NCBI RefSeq assembly: GCF_945956965.1
Contig: NZ_CAMFJS010000038.1
Location: forward strand, 1-35,247
DNA: 35,247 bases
Direction: 5' to 3'
From: an uncultured Roseateles sp.
GTDB taxonomy: Bacteria > Pseudomonadota > Gammaproteobacteria > Burkholderiales > Burkholderiaceae_C
How positions within the stretch are numbered: position 1 is the first letter of the stretch; every line of letters starts with the position of its first letter. Under the pieces are notes generated by a model, which saw only the letters and a list, made by a program, of their open reading frames with translations, was not told the DNA's origin and searched no databases. The position numbers were made by a program, and so were the translations under genes. Below are positions 18,630 through 26,628 of the stretch, in pieces.

Positions 18630-18725
18630 TGAAATTTCTCCGGATCTTTTTCGTGCGAGGAACCTGGTCAGCTAGAGGCAGAACGGCGCGCATTCACTGC
18701 GGCCGCGGCCTGCCCCACAAAGCCA

Positions 18726-19475
18726 TCAGATGACCTTGGCCTCGTTCTTCAGCTTGTCCACCAGCGTGGCCACATCGGCCACCTTGATGCCAGCGCTGCG
18801 CTTGGGCGGCTCTTCGACCTTGAGGGTCTTGATGCGCGGGGCCACGTCCACACCCAGATCGGCGGGCTTGACGATGTCCAGCTGCTTCTTCTTGGCCTTC
18901 ATGATGTTGGGCAGGGTGACGTAGCGCGGCTCGTTGAGGCGCAGGTCGGTGGTGACCACGGCAGGCAGAGTCAGCTTGACGACTTCCAGGCCACCGTCCA
19001 CTTCGCGGGTCACGGCTGCCACGCCATCGGCCACTTCTACCTTGCTGGCGAAAGTCCCTTGGGGCATGCCGGTCAGCGCAGCCAGCATCTGGCCGGTCTG
19101 GTTGCAATCGTCGTCGATCGCTTGCTTGCCCAGGATCACCAGGCCGGGTTGCTCTTTGTCCACCAGGGCCTTGAGCAGCTTGGCCACGGCCAGGGGCTGC
19201 AGCTCGGCGTCGGTTTCGACCAGGATGGCACGGTCAGCGCCGATGGCCATGGCGGTGCGCAGGGTTTCCTGGCACTGCGTGACACCGCAAGACACCGCGA
19301 TCACCTCGGTGACCACGCCCTTTTCCTTCAGGCGCACGGCTTCTTCGATGGCGATTTCATCAAAGGGGTTCATCGACATCTTGACATTGGCGATGTCGAC
19401 GCCTGTGCCGTCGCTCTTGACGCGCACCTTGACGTTGTAATCGACCACTCGCTTGACTGGAACCAGAACCTTCAT
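18726..19475 (-). CDS. etfB: electron transfer flavoprotein subunit beta
   Basis: A 249-residue ETF beta subunit, the AMP-binding partner of EtfA. It begins [20 protein letters not shown] and contains [18 protein letters not shown], the family signature [17 protein letters not shown], and the recognition-loop region [20 protein letters not shown], which docks partner dehydrogenases. Length is normal. The ATG at 19475 follows GGAG with a clear gap. It is the first gene of the minus-strand set, and an 18-bp near-palindrome lies 19 bases upstream. Confidence 0.97.
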   Translation of the reverse strand: MKVLVPVKRVVDYNVKVRVKSDGTGVDIANVKMSMNPFDEIAIEEAVRLKEKGVVTEVIAVSCGVTQCQETLRTAMAIGADRAILVETDAELQPLAVAKLLKALVDKEQPGLVILGKQAIDDDCNQTGQMLAALTGMPQGTFASKVEVADGVAAVTREVDGGLEVVKLTLPAVVTTDLRLNEPRYVTLPNIMKAKKKQLDIVKPADLGVDVAPRIKTLKVEEPPKRSAGIKVADVATLVDKLKNEAKVI

Positions 19476-19493
19476 CGAAGTACTCCAAGGCTA

Positions 19494-19511
19494 ATTGACG
19501 TTAACGTTAAT
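19494..19511. promoter_or_regulatory. 18-bp near-palindrome before etfB, LiuR-like operator candidate
   Basis: ATTGACGTTAACGTTAAT is self-complementary except for one symmetric pair, centred on GTTAAC. Its ACGTTAACGT core resembles operators assigned by comparative genomics (from memory) to LiuR, a MerR-family regulator of branched-chain amino acid and fatty acid breakdown in proteobacteria. It lies 19 bases before the etfB start. No LiuR gene is in the window. Confidence 0.5.
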
Positions 19512-19523
19512 CAGATTCTACGG

Positions 19524-19554
19524 GCGGCGCGGCCAAATCAGCGGCGCGGCCAAA
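19524..19554. repeat. perfect 14-bp direct repeat, 17-bp period
   Basis: GCGGCGCGGCCAAA occurs at 19524-19537 and again at 19541-19554, separated by TCA. It lies in the shared region between etfB and murI, just upstream of the palindrome. It may be a small duplication or a pair of binding sites. Confidence 0.6.
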
Positions 19555-19630
19555 AAGAAAAAGCACGATCGTTCTATTTTAGACATGATTTCCAGCCTGA
19601 CCGGGCGAGAAAGTTAGACTGCGGCGCTCA

Positions 19631-20458
19631 ATGAATGCATCCGCCCCCCTGTCCACCTCCGCTACCCGCGCCCCTGCCAGCCCCTGCATTGGCGTGTTCG
19701 ACTCCGGCGTGGGCGGCCTGACCGTCTTGCGCGAGTTGCACCGCGTGCTGCCGGGCGTGCCCCTGCACTATGTGGCCGACAGCGCCAATGCGCCCTACGG
19801 CCAGCGCACGCCCGAATTCATCATCCAGCGCTGCCTGGTGCTGACCGAGCATTTGCGCCAGGCCGGCGCGCAAGTGCTGGTCCTGGCCTGCAATACGGCA
19901 ACCGCACACGCGATCGGCGCGCTGCGCCAGCGCTGGCCCGACTTACCCATCGTGGGCACCGAACCCGGTATCAAGCCCGCCGTTGCCGCCAGCCGCAATG
20001 GCCGCATCGGCGTGATGGCCACCACCAGCACCATCAGCAGCGCACGCTATCGCGGCCTGATCGAACGCCATGCCGGCACCGCGCAGGTGCACAGCCAGGC
20101 CTGCCCGGGCCTGGTCGATTTGATTGAGACGGGCGAGCTGGACTCGCCAGCGATACAGCAACTCTTGCGCGAACTCTGCCTGCCGCTGCAGCAAGCCAGT
20201 GTGGACACCGTCTTGATGGGCTGCACCCATTACCCGCTGATCCAGGCGCAGATTCAGGCCGTGCTCGGCCCCCAGGTGCAATTGCTCAATATTGAAACGG
20301 CCGTGGCCCAGCAAGCTGCTCGGCTGTGGGGCGAACACAAGCTCGCCGCCACAGCGACTGAACTCGTGCTGGAAACCACCGGCGACGCCACCGCCCTGAG
20401 CCGCTTTGTGCAGCGCGCCTTGGGCTGGCAGCTCCAAGCTAGGTCCCTGTCGATCTGA
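19631..20458 (+). CDS. murI: glutamate racemase
   Basis: A 275-residue cofactor-independent racemase that makes D-glutamate for peptidoglycan. The two catalytic cysteines are in LACNTATA (C87) and MGCTHYPLI (C198). The N-terminal FDSGVGGLTVL motif (D24, S25) and YVADSANAPYG are also present. Length is typical. The ATG at 19631 has no clear ribosome binding site; the first 18 residues are a low-complexity Ala/Ser/Pro leader, so an alternative start cannot be excluded. It is divergent from etfB and convergent with the yfiR-like gene, so it probably forms its own transcript. Confidence 0.95.
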   Translation: MNASAPLSTSATRAPASPCIGVFDSGVGGLTVLRELHRVLPGVPLHYVADSANAPYGQRTPEFIIQRCLVLTEHLRQAGAQVLVLACNTATAHAIGALRQRWPDLPIVGTEPGIKPAVAASRNGRIGVMATTSTISSARYRGLIERHAGTAQVHSQACPGLVDLIETGELDSPAIQQLLRELCLPLQQASVDTVLMGCTHYPLIQAQIQAVLGPQVQLLNIETAVAQQAARLWGEHKLAATATELVLETTGDATALSRFVQRALGWQLQARSLSI

Positions 20459-20501
20459 GCCCGCATGAAGCTTGGCCAGGCGCGCCTCGCCGCTGTCCGG
20501 G

Positions 20502-21047
20502 CTATTTCACTTCTCGAGCCAGCTTGAGCATTTGAGAGCTGAGCACCAGACCGCGCCGCTTGGCCTCGGTGTGGTTGATGCGAAAAGCCAGGCCATTGGG
20601 CTCGGCCACCAAGGCGATCACCGCGCCGTTGCGAAAAGCCTCGGCGCTCTCACCCACCACCAAGACCGGCTCGTTGGCCAAAGCCGCCTGCCAGCGCTGC
20701 AGATCGGCCCGCTCGCCAAAACCCAGCAACACCAGTTGGCAGCCTGCCAGCTGCTGCGGCTCGGTCAAATAGCGCATGCGCACGCTGGCCACGCCATGCG
20801 CTTTCAGGGTCAGGGCTTGCATGGCCTCTTGCATGGCCAAATTGCCGGCCACGCAATAGGTGAACTCACGCAGCGGCGGGGGCGGCCATTGGGTGAACTG
20901 GGCAAATCGATAAACAAAGGCCGCCCGCAGCTGCGCATCTTCTTGCGCGGGGCCTGGCGCTGGACTATTGGCAGCCGCAGCATGGTTCAGCATGGCCTGG
21001 CCCATCCAAGCGGCCAGCGCCAGCAAGCGCGCCAGGGCGGCCCTCAT
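20502..21047 (-). CDS. YfiR-like periplasmic protein (DUF4154)
   Basis: A 181-residue exported protein. It begins with a signal peptide (ARLLALAAWMGQAML, Ala-rich cleavage region near 22-26), then the YfiR/DUF4154 pattern: LRAAFVYRFAQFTQWP, YCVAGN, LLGFGERADLQRW, VLVVGES, and the end region INHTEAKRRGLVLSSQMLKLA. In Pseudomonas YfiR is a periplasmic inhibitor of the diguanylate cyclase YfiN. Two cysteines (C65 and C103) match the spacing I recall for one YfiR disulfide; the second pair is missing. The start at 21047 overlaps the TonB receptor stop as ATGA and has GGAGG upstream. The longer in-frame start would overlap the receptor and lose the signal peptide position. Confidence 0.88.
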   Translation of the reverse strand: MRAALARLLALAAWMGQAMLNHAAAANSPAPGPAQEDAQLRAAFVYRFAQFTQWPPPPLREFTYCVAGNLAMQEAMQALTLKAHGVASVRMRYLTEPQQLAGCQLVLLGFGERADLQRWQAALANEPVLVVGESAEAFRNGAVIALVAEPNGLAFRINHTEAKRRGLVLSSQMLKLAREVK

Positions 21048-23086
21048 GAAGGGAGCCTCCAGCTCACACTGAGTTGAAAGGTACGCCCCTCTTGCTTGAT
21101 CGCCGGGGCAGCCGATGCGGGGCGATCCAGATAGCGCGTGCCGCCCAAGTTGTAGACACCCAGGCTGAGGTCCACATCCAGGCGCGGCCGCCACAGCAAA
21201 TTGAGGTTATTCAGCCAATAGCCGGGCAATTCCTGAAAAGCCGTGTGGCGGCGGCTCATGGCAAAGGACTGCCAAGACAATTGCAAGGCATCGCCCGCCA
21301 ACGGCTGGCTGTAAAAGAGCTTGAACAAGGCACGGGGCGAGTTGCTCAAGCCAGCGCCGTGCTGGTCCCGCGTGCGCTGCAAGGACAGGCCGATACGCAA
21401 GCTGGCCCCTTGATCCCAGCGCCGCTCCAGATCCAGCTCGCTGCCGATATTGCGCAGCTGGCCGCTGTTCTCGTACACCGGCAAGTCCACCTGGTTGAGC
21501 TCCATCAGGTTCGACAGGCGCGAGGCGTAGAGCGCGGCACGGTACTGCAGCTGCGGCGTCAGCGCTTGCTCCCAAGAGGCCTCGTAGGTCTTGATCTGCT
21601 CAGGGACCGGCGTGGGCACGCCCAAGGCACTATTCAAGGCAAATTCGTTCAGATTTGCCGCCCTGAAGGCGCCGCCGTACATCAGCCGCAAAGTGGCATC
21701 CGGCACGCCATTCCAGACCCAGGCCAGCCTGGGGTTGAGCTTGGGCTCGGCCACATGCGAGGTATCGCGCCGCAGGCCCAGAATCAAGCGCTGCGTGGCA
21801 CTCAGCTGCCACTCATCCTGAATGAACACCCCGACGCGCCGGTTGATGCCAAAGAACTCTTGAAAGGGCGACTCCCCCTCTAGCGCCTGCGAGATGCGCA
21901 TCAAGTCATCGTCTTGCAACTCCACACCGGCCATCACGGTGTGATCAAGCCACCGCCGTGTGCTCAGGCGCAGATCCCAGTTAGACCAGCGGCCACGCGC
22001 TGTCGTCCCGTAGTAGCGCCGTTGCTGCGTCTGCTCGAATATCAAGGGGTAGCGCTCTTGGTACCTGCTTTTCTTGAGCGAAACGCTGGCAAACAGATCC
22101 CAGTCCGGGCCCAGGCTGCGCTCATGGCTGAGCGAGACAAAGCTGTTGTCGCTGATCAGATAACCCTGATCCAACAAGTCCGGGTTCTGCTCGGATATTT
22201 GAACTGGCACGCCCTGCGCCAAGCTCGTCGCACCGCCTCTGAAGGCCCAGCCGCCGGCATTGAAACTCAGCAGCAACCGTTTGGCCCGATTCCAGAGCTG
22301 ATCACGCAGCTCGCTTTCCAAAGGGTCAGGCGTCTCACCCGTGTCAAAGGGATAGGGCCGCCTATCCTGCATGGTTCCACTCAAGGCCAGCCAGCCTTCC
22401 CAGCCGGCCTCCGAGCGATGCCCCCAGCTGGCGCGCAAATGTTGCACGCCGACCGAATCCACGCTGGCACGCGCCTCCACGCCCGCCATCTTGTCGACAC
22501 GCTTGGTGATGACGTTGACCACGCCCAAGAAGGCGTTGTTGCCATACAAGGCCGAGCCCGGGCCGGGCGCGAACTCAACGCGCTCGATCAAGTCCGCATC
22601 GACAAAAAACTCTTCGCTGATCAGCGCGGCGTCATAGACGTTTTCATTGATGCGCATGCCGTCGATGAGAAACAGCAAGCGCGTATTGAGATCACCCGGC
22701 CGCCCCAAGCCGCGCGCACCCACATAGCTAAAACCGTTGTCCTTGGTGATGTAGAGGCCGGGCATGGCGCGCAGAATGTCGGACATATTGCGATAGCCAA
22801 AGCGCGCGATGTCCAAGGCCGTGACCACATAAGTCGTGGTCGGCGCTTGCGAGGCGCTTTGAGTAAAGCGCGCCGCGGTACTCACCTCAATATCACGCGG
22901 CACCTGTTTGAGCGGCTGGCGCAGCAGTTCCTCCAAGCCCGGCTCCGTCTCAAGCGGCTTGGCCGAAGCGGCATCCTCCTGAGACTGCACACTGGCTGTG
23001 CCGCCCATCAGCAGCCCAAGCAAGAGTGGCCGCCAGCCGCGGCCCGCGCCACGGAGGGCTGCCATCGCCCTAGGCCCGCGACGCAT
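21044..23086 (-). CDS. TonB-dependent outer-membrane receptor
   Basis: A 680-residue receptor with a signal peptide (WRPLLLGLLMGGTASVQS), a plug domain from about residue 70 (TYVVTALDIARFGYRNMSDI, ILRAMPGLYI, ARGLGRPG, IDGMRINENVYD, VEFAPGPGSALYGNNAF) and a beta-barrel to the C terminus. Such proteins take up siderophores, cobalamin, sugars or other ligands with TonB energy. No ligand is assigned: no neighbouring transport or siderophore gene is present. I prefer the ATG at 23086, preceded by AGGG, which overlaps the cyclase gene by 17 bases; ATG at 23065 is an alternative. It is tightly packed between the cyclase and yfiR-like genes, so it is likely part of their signalling unit. Confidence 0.9.
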   Translation of the reverse strand: MRRGPRAMAALRGAGRGWRPLLLGLLMGGTASVQSQEDAASAKPLETEPGLEELLRQPLKQVPRDIEVSTAARFTQSASQAPTTTYVVTALDIARFGYRNMSDILRAMPGLYITKDNGFSYVGARGLGRPGDLNTRLLFLIDGMRINENVYDAALISEEFFVDADLIERVEFAPGPGSALYGNNAFLGVVNVITKRVDKMAGVEARASVDSVGVQHLRASWGHRSEAGWEGWLALSGTMQDRRPYPFDTGETPDPLESELRDQLWNRAKRLLLSFNAGGWAFRGGATSLAQGVPVQISEQNPDLLDQGYLISDNSFVSLSHERSLGPDWDLFASVSLKKSRYQERYPLIFEQTQQRRYYGTTARGRWSNWDLRLSTRRWLDHTVMAGVELQDDDLMRISQALEGESPFQEFFGINRRVGVFIQDEWQLSATQRLILGLRRDTSHVAEPKLNPRLAWVWNGVPDATLRLMYGGAFRAANLNEFALNSALGVPTPVPEQIKTYEASWEQALTPQLQYRAALYASRLSNLMELNQVDLPVYENSGQLRNIGSELDLERRWDQGASLRIGLSLQRTRDQHGAGLSNSPRALFKLFYSQPLAGDALQLSWQSFAMSRRHTAFQELPGYWLNNLNLLWRPRLDVDLSLGVYNLGGTRYLDRPASAAPAIKQEGRTFQLSVSWRLPS

Positions 23087-24422
23087 GGGTGGCCCTGCGG
23101 TATGTGTTCTTGCCCGCACGTTTAGCCGCATACATGGCCACGTCCGCCGCACTCAAAAGACTGGGCGCGTCGACCTCATCGGTCGGGCAGAAAGCCAGAC
23201 CCACGGTGGCGCCAATCGGCATCAGATGCCCGCCGATGATCATGGGTTCACGAATGGCGGCAATCAGGCGCAAAGCCAGATGCTCAGCCGCGGCTTCATC
23301 CGGCAGGCTAGGCAGAATCAAGGCAAATTCATCACCGCCCAGGCGGCACAACACATCGCCGGCGCGCAAGACCTTGCTCATGCGGGCCGCCACCTCGCGC
23401 AGCACTTCGTCACCCGCATCGTGCCCATGCCTGTCGTTGACGGTCTTGAAATTGTCCAGATCAATGAACATCAGCGCCATCAAGACCACTTCCTGGCAAC
23501 TGGTGGCCACATGGCGCTGTAAGGCCGATTGGAAGAAGAGGCGATTTGGCAGCTGGGTCAGGCTGTCCCGATGCGCCAGCTGCTCAAACTCCTGCCCAAC
23601 TTTTTGCTCCTGGCGCAGCTGTTGATTGAGTTCCGCCTGGCCGATCTCTACCCGCTTGAGCATCTGATTGAAGCGCTCGCTCAAGCGCCCCACTTCATCG
23701 AAGCGATGGACTTTGGCGCGCTGGCTGTAGTCTTGGCTGATCGACACCCGCTCGGCTAAATCAGACAGCTCGACGATGGGCGCCAGCGCTTTGCCCTGCA
23801 CCCAGCGCAAGAGCCAAGCGGCAATGACTATGGCCAGGCCAATCAACACCGCCGCCAGCCCCGCCATGCGCATGACGGCCAACTGAACCTGCTCCAACCC
23901 TTCTTGCAAATGCAGCCAGCCAATCAACTCGCCTTTGAGTTTGACGGCCACCCAGACGTCCACATACTCCAGATGCATCTGGCGCGCCACTCCCGCCTGC
24001 GCCAATGCCGGTGGCTGGGCCTGAATTGCTGGCGGCGGCTTGCCAGAATCAGCCGGCCATTGGGCAAACACCTCGCGGCCCGCCGTGGCCACTTGAGCCA
24101 TGCGCCACTCGCTGCGTTTGGAAAAAGCCTGTAACTCAGCGGCGGCGGCCACCTGGTCTTCAAAAACCAGCATGGGCGCCAAGCTATTAGCCAGCAGCTG
24201 GGCGCTGCGCTCAGCCGCCTGTGCCTGTAACTCCCTTGCGGCCAGCAAAGATGCACCGGCAATCAAGGCAAAGGTCAGCAGCATGGTGATGCTCAAGACC
24301 TGCAGGTTCAAGCGCGTCAGACGCAGAACCAGGGAATCGGCCTCAGGCGTAGCCGCGCTCACCTGGCCTTCAGTGACAAGCAAGCCGATGGGATCGGGTT
24401 TCAAGGCCTGTTCTTGAGTCAC
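23070..24422 (-). CDS. membrane diguanylate cyclase, YfiN/TpbB-like (CHASE8-HAMP-GGDEF)
   Basis: A 450-residue inner-membrane enzyme that makes c-di-GMP. Layout: short cytoplasmic N terminus, membrane segment about 43-62, periplasmic CHASE8-like region about 65-182 (LLANSLAPMLVFEDQVAAAA is characteristic), membrane segment 184-206, HAMP about 207-260, and GGDEF domain about 280-445. The active site GGDEF (362-366) is intact, and an inhibitory I-site RAGD (353-356) lies five residues before it, so feedback inhibition by c-di-GMP is expected. There is no EAL domain. The start is a GTG (24422) with a poor ribosome binding site. The architecture equals YfiN, and a YfiR-like gene is two genes downstream. 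Confidence 0.92.
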   Translation of the reverse strand: MTQEQALKPDPIGLLVTEGQVSAATPEADSLVLRLTRLNLQVLSITMLLTFALIAGASLLAARELQAQAAERSAQLLANSLAPMLVFEDQVAAAAELQAFSKRSEWRMAQVATAGREVFAQWPADSGKPPPAIQAQPPALAQAGVARQMHLEYVDVWVAVKLKGELIGWLHLQEGLEQVQLAVMRMAGLAAVLIGLAIVIAAWLLRWVQGKALAPIVELSDLAERVSISQDYSQRAKVHRFDEVGRLSERFNQMLKRVEIGQAELNQQLRQEQKVGQEFEQLAHRDSLTQLPNRLFFQSALQRHVATSCQEVVLMALMFIDLDNFKTVNDRHGHDAGDEVLREVAARMSKVLRAGDVLCRLGGDEFALILPSLPDEAAAEHLALRLIAAIREPMIIGGHLMPIGATVGLAFCPTDEVDAPSLLSAADVAMYAAKRAGKNTYRRATHASRA

Positions 24423-24552
24423 AGCGGATGGAGCTCACGCCCAAAAGCCCAGGCAACCCTCCCCCTGAGGGCTGCATGCCAGCATTTCTATCACGCCCGG
24501 CTCTTGGCCGGCAGATGAATTACGGGCGCAGCGGAGCCCTATTCAGCGCAAC

Positions 24553-25200
24553 TCAGCTCGCCACCAAACCGTTGCGGATGGCGTAGACCGTCAGCTCCGA
24601 GTTATTGGCCAGAGCCAATTTCTCCAAGACCCGGGCGCGGTAGACACTGACCGTCTTGGGGCTGAGCATCAGTTCCTCGGCGATGTCCGAGAGCCGCTTG
24701 CCGGAAGCAATCATCACCAGCGTTTGCAACTCACGATCCGAGAGCTTTTGATGCGCTTGTTCATTGACCGGCGCCGTCAGGCTTTCCACCAACATCTGCG
24801 CAATTTCAGGCGTCACGTATTTGCGACCCTGAGCCACCGTGCGCACTGCCTGCACCAGCACTTGCGGGTCGCCGCCCTTGTTGACATAGCCATAGGCCCC
24901 GGCGCGCAAGGCGCGAATGGCATATTGGTCTTCCGGGTACATGGACACAATCAAGGTGCGGATGCTCGTCCCTTCATCCTTGAGCACATGCAAGACATCC
25001 AGGCCGCTGCGGCCCGGCATATTGATGTCCAGCACCAAGACGTCGCAGCCATTGTTGGGGCCCAGATCGCGCAGCAGGCTGCGCAATTCGCCATAGTCAC
25101 CGGCCTCGCCAATGACCTCGATATCAGCCACATCGGACAAAGTGTCGCGGATGCCGCGCCGGATCAGCGCATGGTCGTCACACAGAATGACCTTGATCAT
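24553..25200 (-). CDS. NarL/FixJ-family response regulator
   Basis: A 215-residue regulator with a receiver domain (acidic pocket CDDH, phospho-acceptor D58 in LVLDINMPGRSG, then LIVSMYPEDQYA and YVNKGG) and a C-terminal LuxR-type helix-turn-helix (LSDRELQTLVMIASGKRLSD, then SPKTVSVYRARVLEKL). The ATG at 25200 overlaps the stop of the upstream kinase (ATGA), so the pair is translationally coupled and very likely cognate. The cyclase gene follows 130 bases later with no strong terminator between. Targets are unknown; the cyclase operon or the divergent chemotaxis genes are possible. Confidence 0.93.
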   Translation of the reverse strand: MIKVILCDDHALIRRGIRDTLSDVADIEVIGEAGDYGELRSLLRDLGPNNGCDVLVLDINMPGRSGLDVLHVLKDEGTSIRTLIVSMYPEDQYAIRALRAGAYGYVNKGGDPQVLVQAVRTVAQGRKYVTPEIAQMLVESLTAPVNEQAHQKLSDRELQTLVMIASGKRLSDIAEELMLSPKTVSVYRARVLEKLALANNSELTVYAIRNGLVAS

Positions 25201-26345
25201 TTTTTCAGCCCCCAGGATGAAGGATCGTGGGCAGCTTCCTCTCCGTCGTCCATGCCGACGGCCTCCAAGTCCTGGTTTTGCAGCGGAACCGAAAGAATCA
25301 GGCTGACGCCTTTTTTGCTTGTGCTCAAGTCCACCCACCCTCCTACCGTTGCCGCGCGCTCATGCAGACCGCGAATGCCAAAGCTACGCGCCTTTGCCAA
25401 AGCACCGGGCGCAATTCCTCGCCCATTGTCACTGAGCTCAAGGGTCAATACGCCGGAGTCCACACTCAATTCGATATCCACCCGCGTCGCGCTGGCGTGT
25501 TTAGACACATTGGTCAATGCCTCCTGCGCCGTGCGATAGGCCACCAAGGGCACGCCGGGCGGCAGTTGCATCTGCTCATGGCTGGTGCGCACGGTGGTGA
25601 CGATGCCGGTGCGGCGCTCAAAACGCGCCGCCATCCACTGCACCGCGGCCACCAAACCCTGCTCAAGAATGGCCGGGCGCAGGTTGTGCATGATGCGTTG
25701 GCTGGCCTCAATCGCCGAGGTGACTGTTTCCAGGGCCGACTGCACCCGGCTCAAGACCGCCGCATCTTTGGAATGGCGGTTGATCCAGGCCAGGTCGAAC
25801 TTCAGCGCCGTCAAGGATCCGCCCACATCGTCATGAATCTCACGGGCAATCGCCGCCCGCTCCATTTCGACGCTGGTTTGCAAATGGCCGGCCAGTTCAT
25901 GCAAACGCTGCTTGGACTTGAGCAACTCACGATCGGCCTCAATGCGAGCACGCTGCGACTCGCTGGCCTCAATCGCATGCAGCAAAGCAGGCGCCAGTCG
26001 CGCCAAATCCTTTTTGAGCAGGTAATCCGACGCACCGGTTCGCATCGCCGCGACAGCGGTGTCTTCACCAATTTCACCCGACACCAAGATGAAGGGCAGC
26101 AGGCGACGGCTTTCCTTGAGCATGTCCAGCACCACCAAGCCAGAAAAGCCCGGTAGGTTGTAGTCGGAAATGATGGCGTCCCAATCGTGGCTCAATGCCG
26201 CGCCCACTTCCGCCAAACTGTCCATGCGCACGAGTTCAAGATCCAAGCCCGCACGGCGCAGCTGCGCCATGATCAGTTGATGGTCCAGTTCGGAGTCTTC
26301 AATATGAAGGATGCGCAAATGGCGCTCAGCGGTTTGGCTCGACAT
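25197..26345 (-). CDS. receiver-histidine kinase (NarX/DegS class HisKA_3)
   Basis: A 382-residue soluble sensor kinase. Residues 10-125 form a receiver domain (ILHIEDSE, phospho-acceptor D61 in IISDYNLPGFSG, K111/K112). A coiled-coil-like helix about 126-160 follows. The HisKA_3 dimerisation domain has the phospho-acceptor H171 in REIHDDVGGSLTALK, and the ATPase domain has AQEALTNVSKHAS and DNGRGIAPG. There is no membrane segment, so the input must be cytoplasmic, perhaps phosphorylation of the N-terminal receiver by another kinase. The ATG at 26345 begins directly before the receiver; the longer upstream frame lacks domain character and enters the divergent promoter region. It is coupled by ATGA to the NarL-type regulator. 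Confidence 0.9.
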   Translation of the reverse strand: MSSQTAERHLRILHIEDSELDHQLIMAQLRRAGLDLELVRMDSLAEVGAALSHDWDAIISDYNLPGFSGLVVLDMLKESRRLLPFILVSGEIGEDTAVAAMRTGASDYLLKKDLARLAPALLHAIEASESQRARIEADRELLKSKQRLHELAGHLQTSVEMERAAIAREIHDDVGGSLTALKFDLAWINRHSKDAAVLSRVQSALETVTSAIEASQRIMHNLRPAILEQGLVAAVQWMAARFERRTGIVTTVRTSHEQMQLPPGVPLVAYRTAQEALTNVSKHASATRVDIELSVDSGVLTLELSDNGRGIAPGALAKARSFGIRGLHERAATVGGWVDLSTSKKGVSLILSVPLQNQDLEAVGMDDGEEAAHDPSSWGLKK

Positions 26346-26628
26346 GGGCGGAAGTATGCCGGCATTGCATGCCTCCTCCGCGACAGGGGCTCGGCCACTT
26401 GCGCTCTTATTTGAGTCGCAATCGATAAAATCAAGGGTAAACCCTGATACTGGAAGAATTCGCCGCGCCGATCCCGACAAATAGGCCGATTCTGCACGCC
26501 TTGTCCTGTCGACACGGGAACAAGAACTGCCGATGATGGCAAACAAGAAGCAGTCGCCAAATGGTCTAGTCGAAGCCTGCCCGCGGGGCATATCGCAGCC
26601 ATCACAGGCCTTGGAGCGTGGAGCAAAG

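Noticed and set aside
16080-18632. 850-codon plus-strand open frame opposite the acyl-CoA dehydrogenase and etfA
   Set aside because: It mirrors two conserved genes and their gap; the composition is that of a shadow frame.
20458-20503. Terminator between convergent murI and the yfiR-like gene
   Set aside because: AGCCCG and CGGGCT can pair, but the loop is over 30 bases, the site overlaps the ends of both genes and no U-tract follows.
26402-26430. Possible sigma-28 flagellar promoter with ATCGATAA at 26421 before the chemotaxis genes
   Set aside because: The -10-like ATCGATAA fits six of eight bases, but no TAAA-type -35 is found at the required distance.
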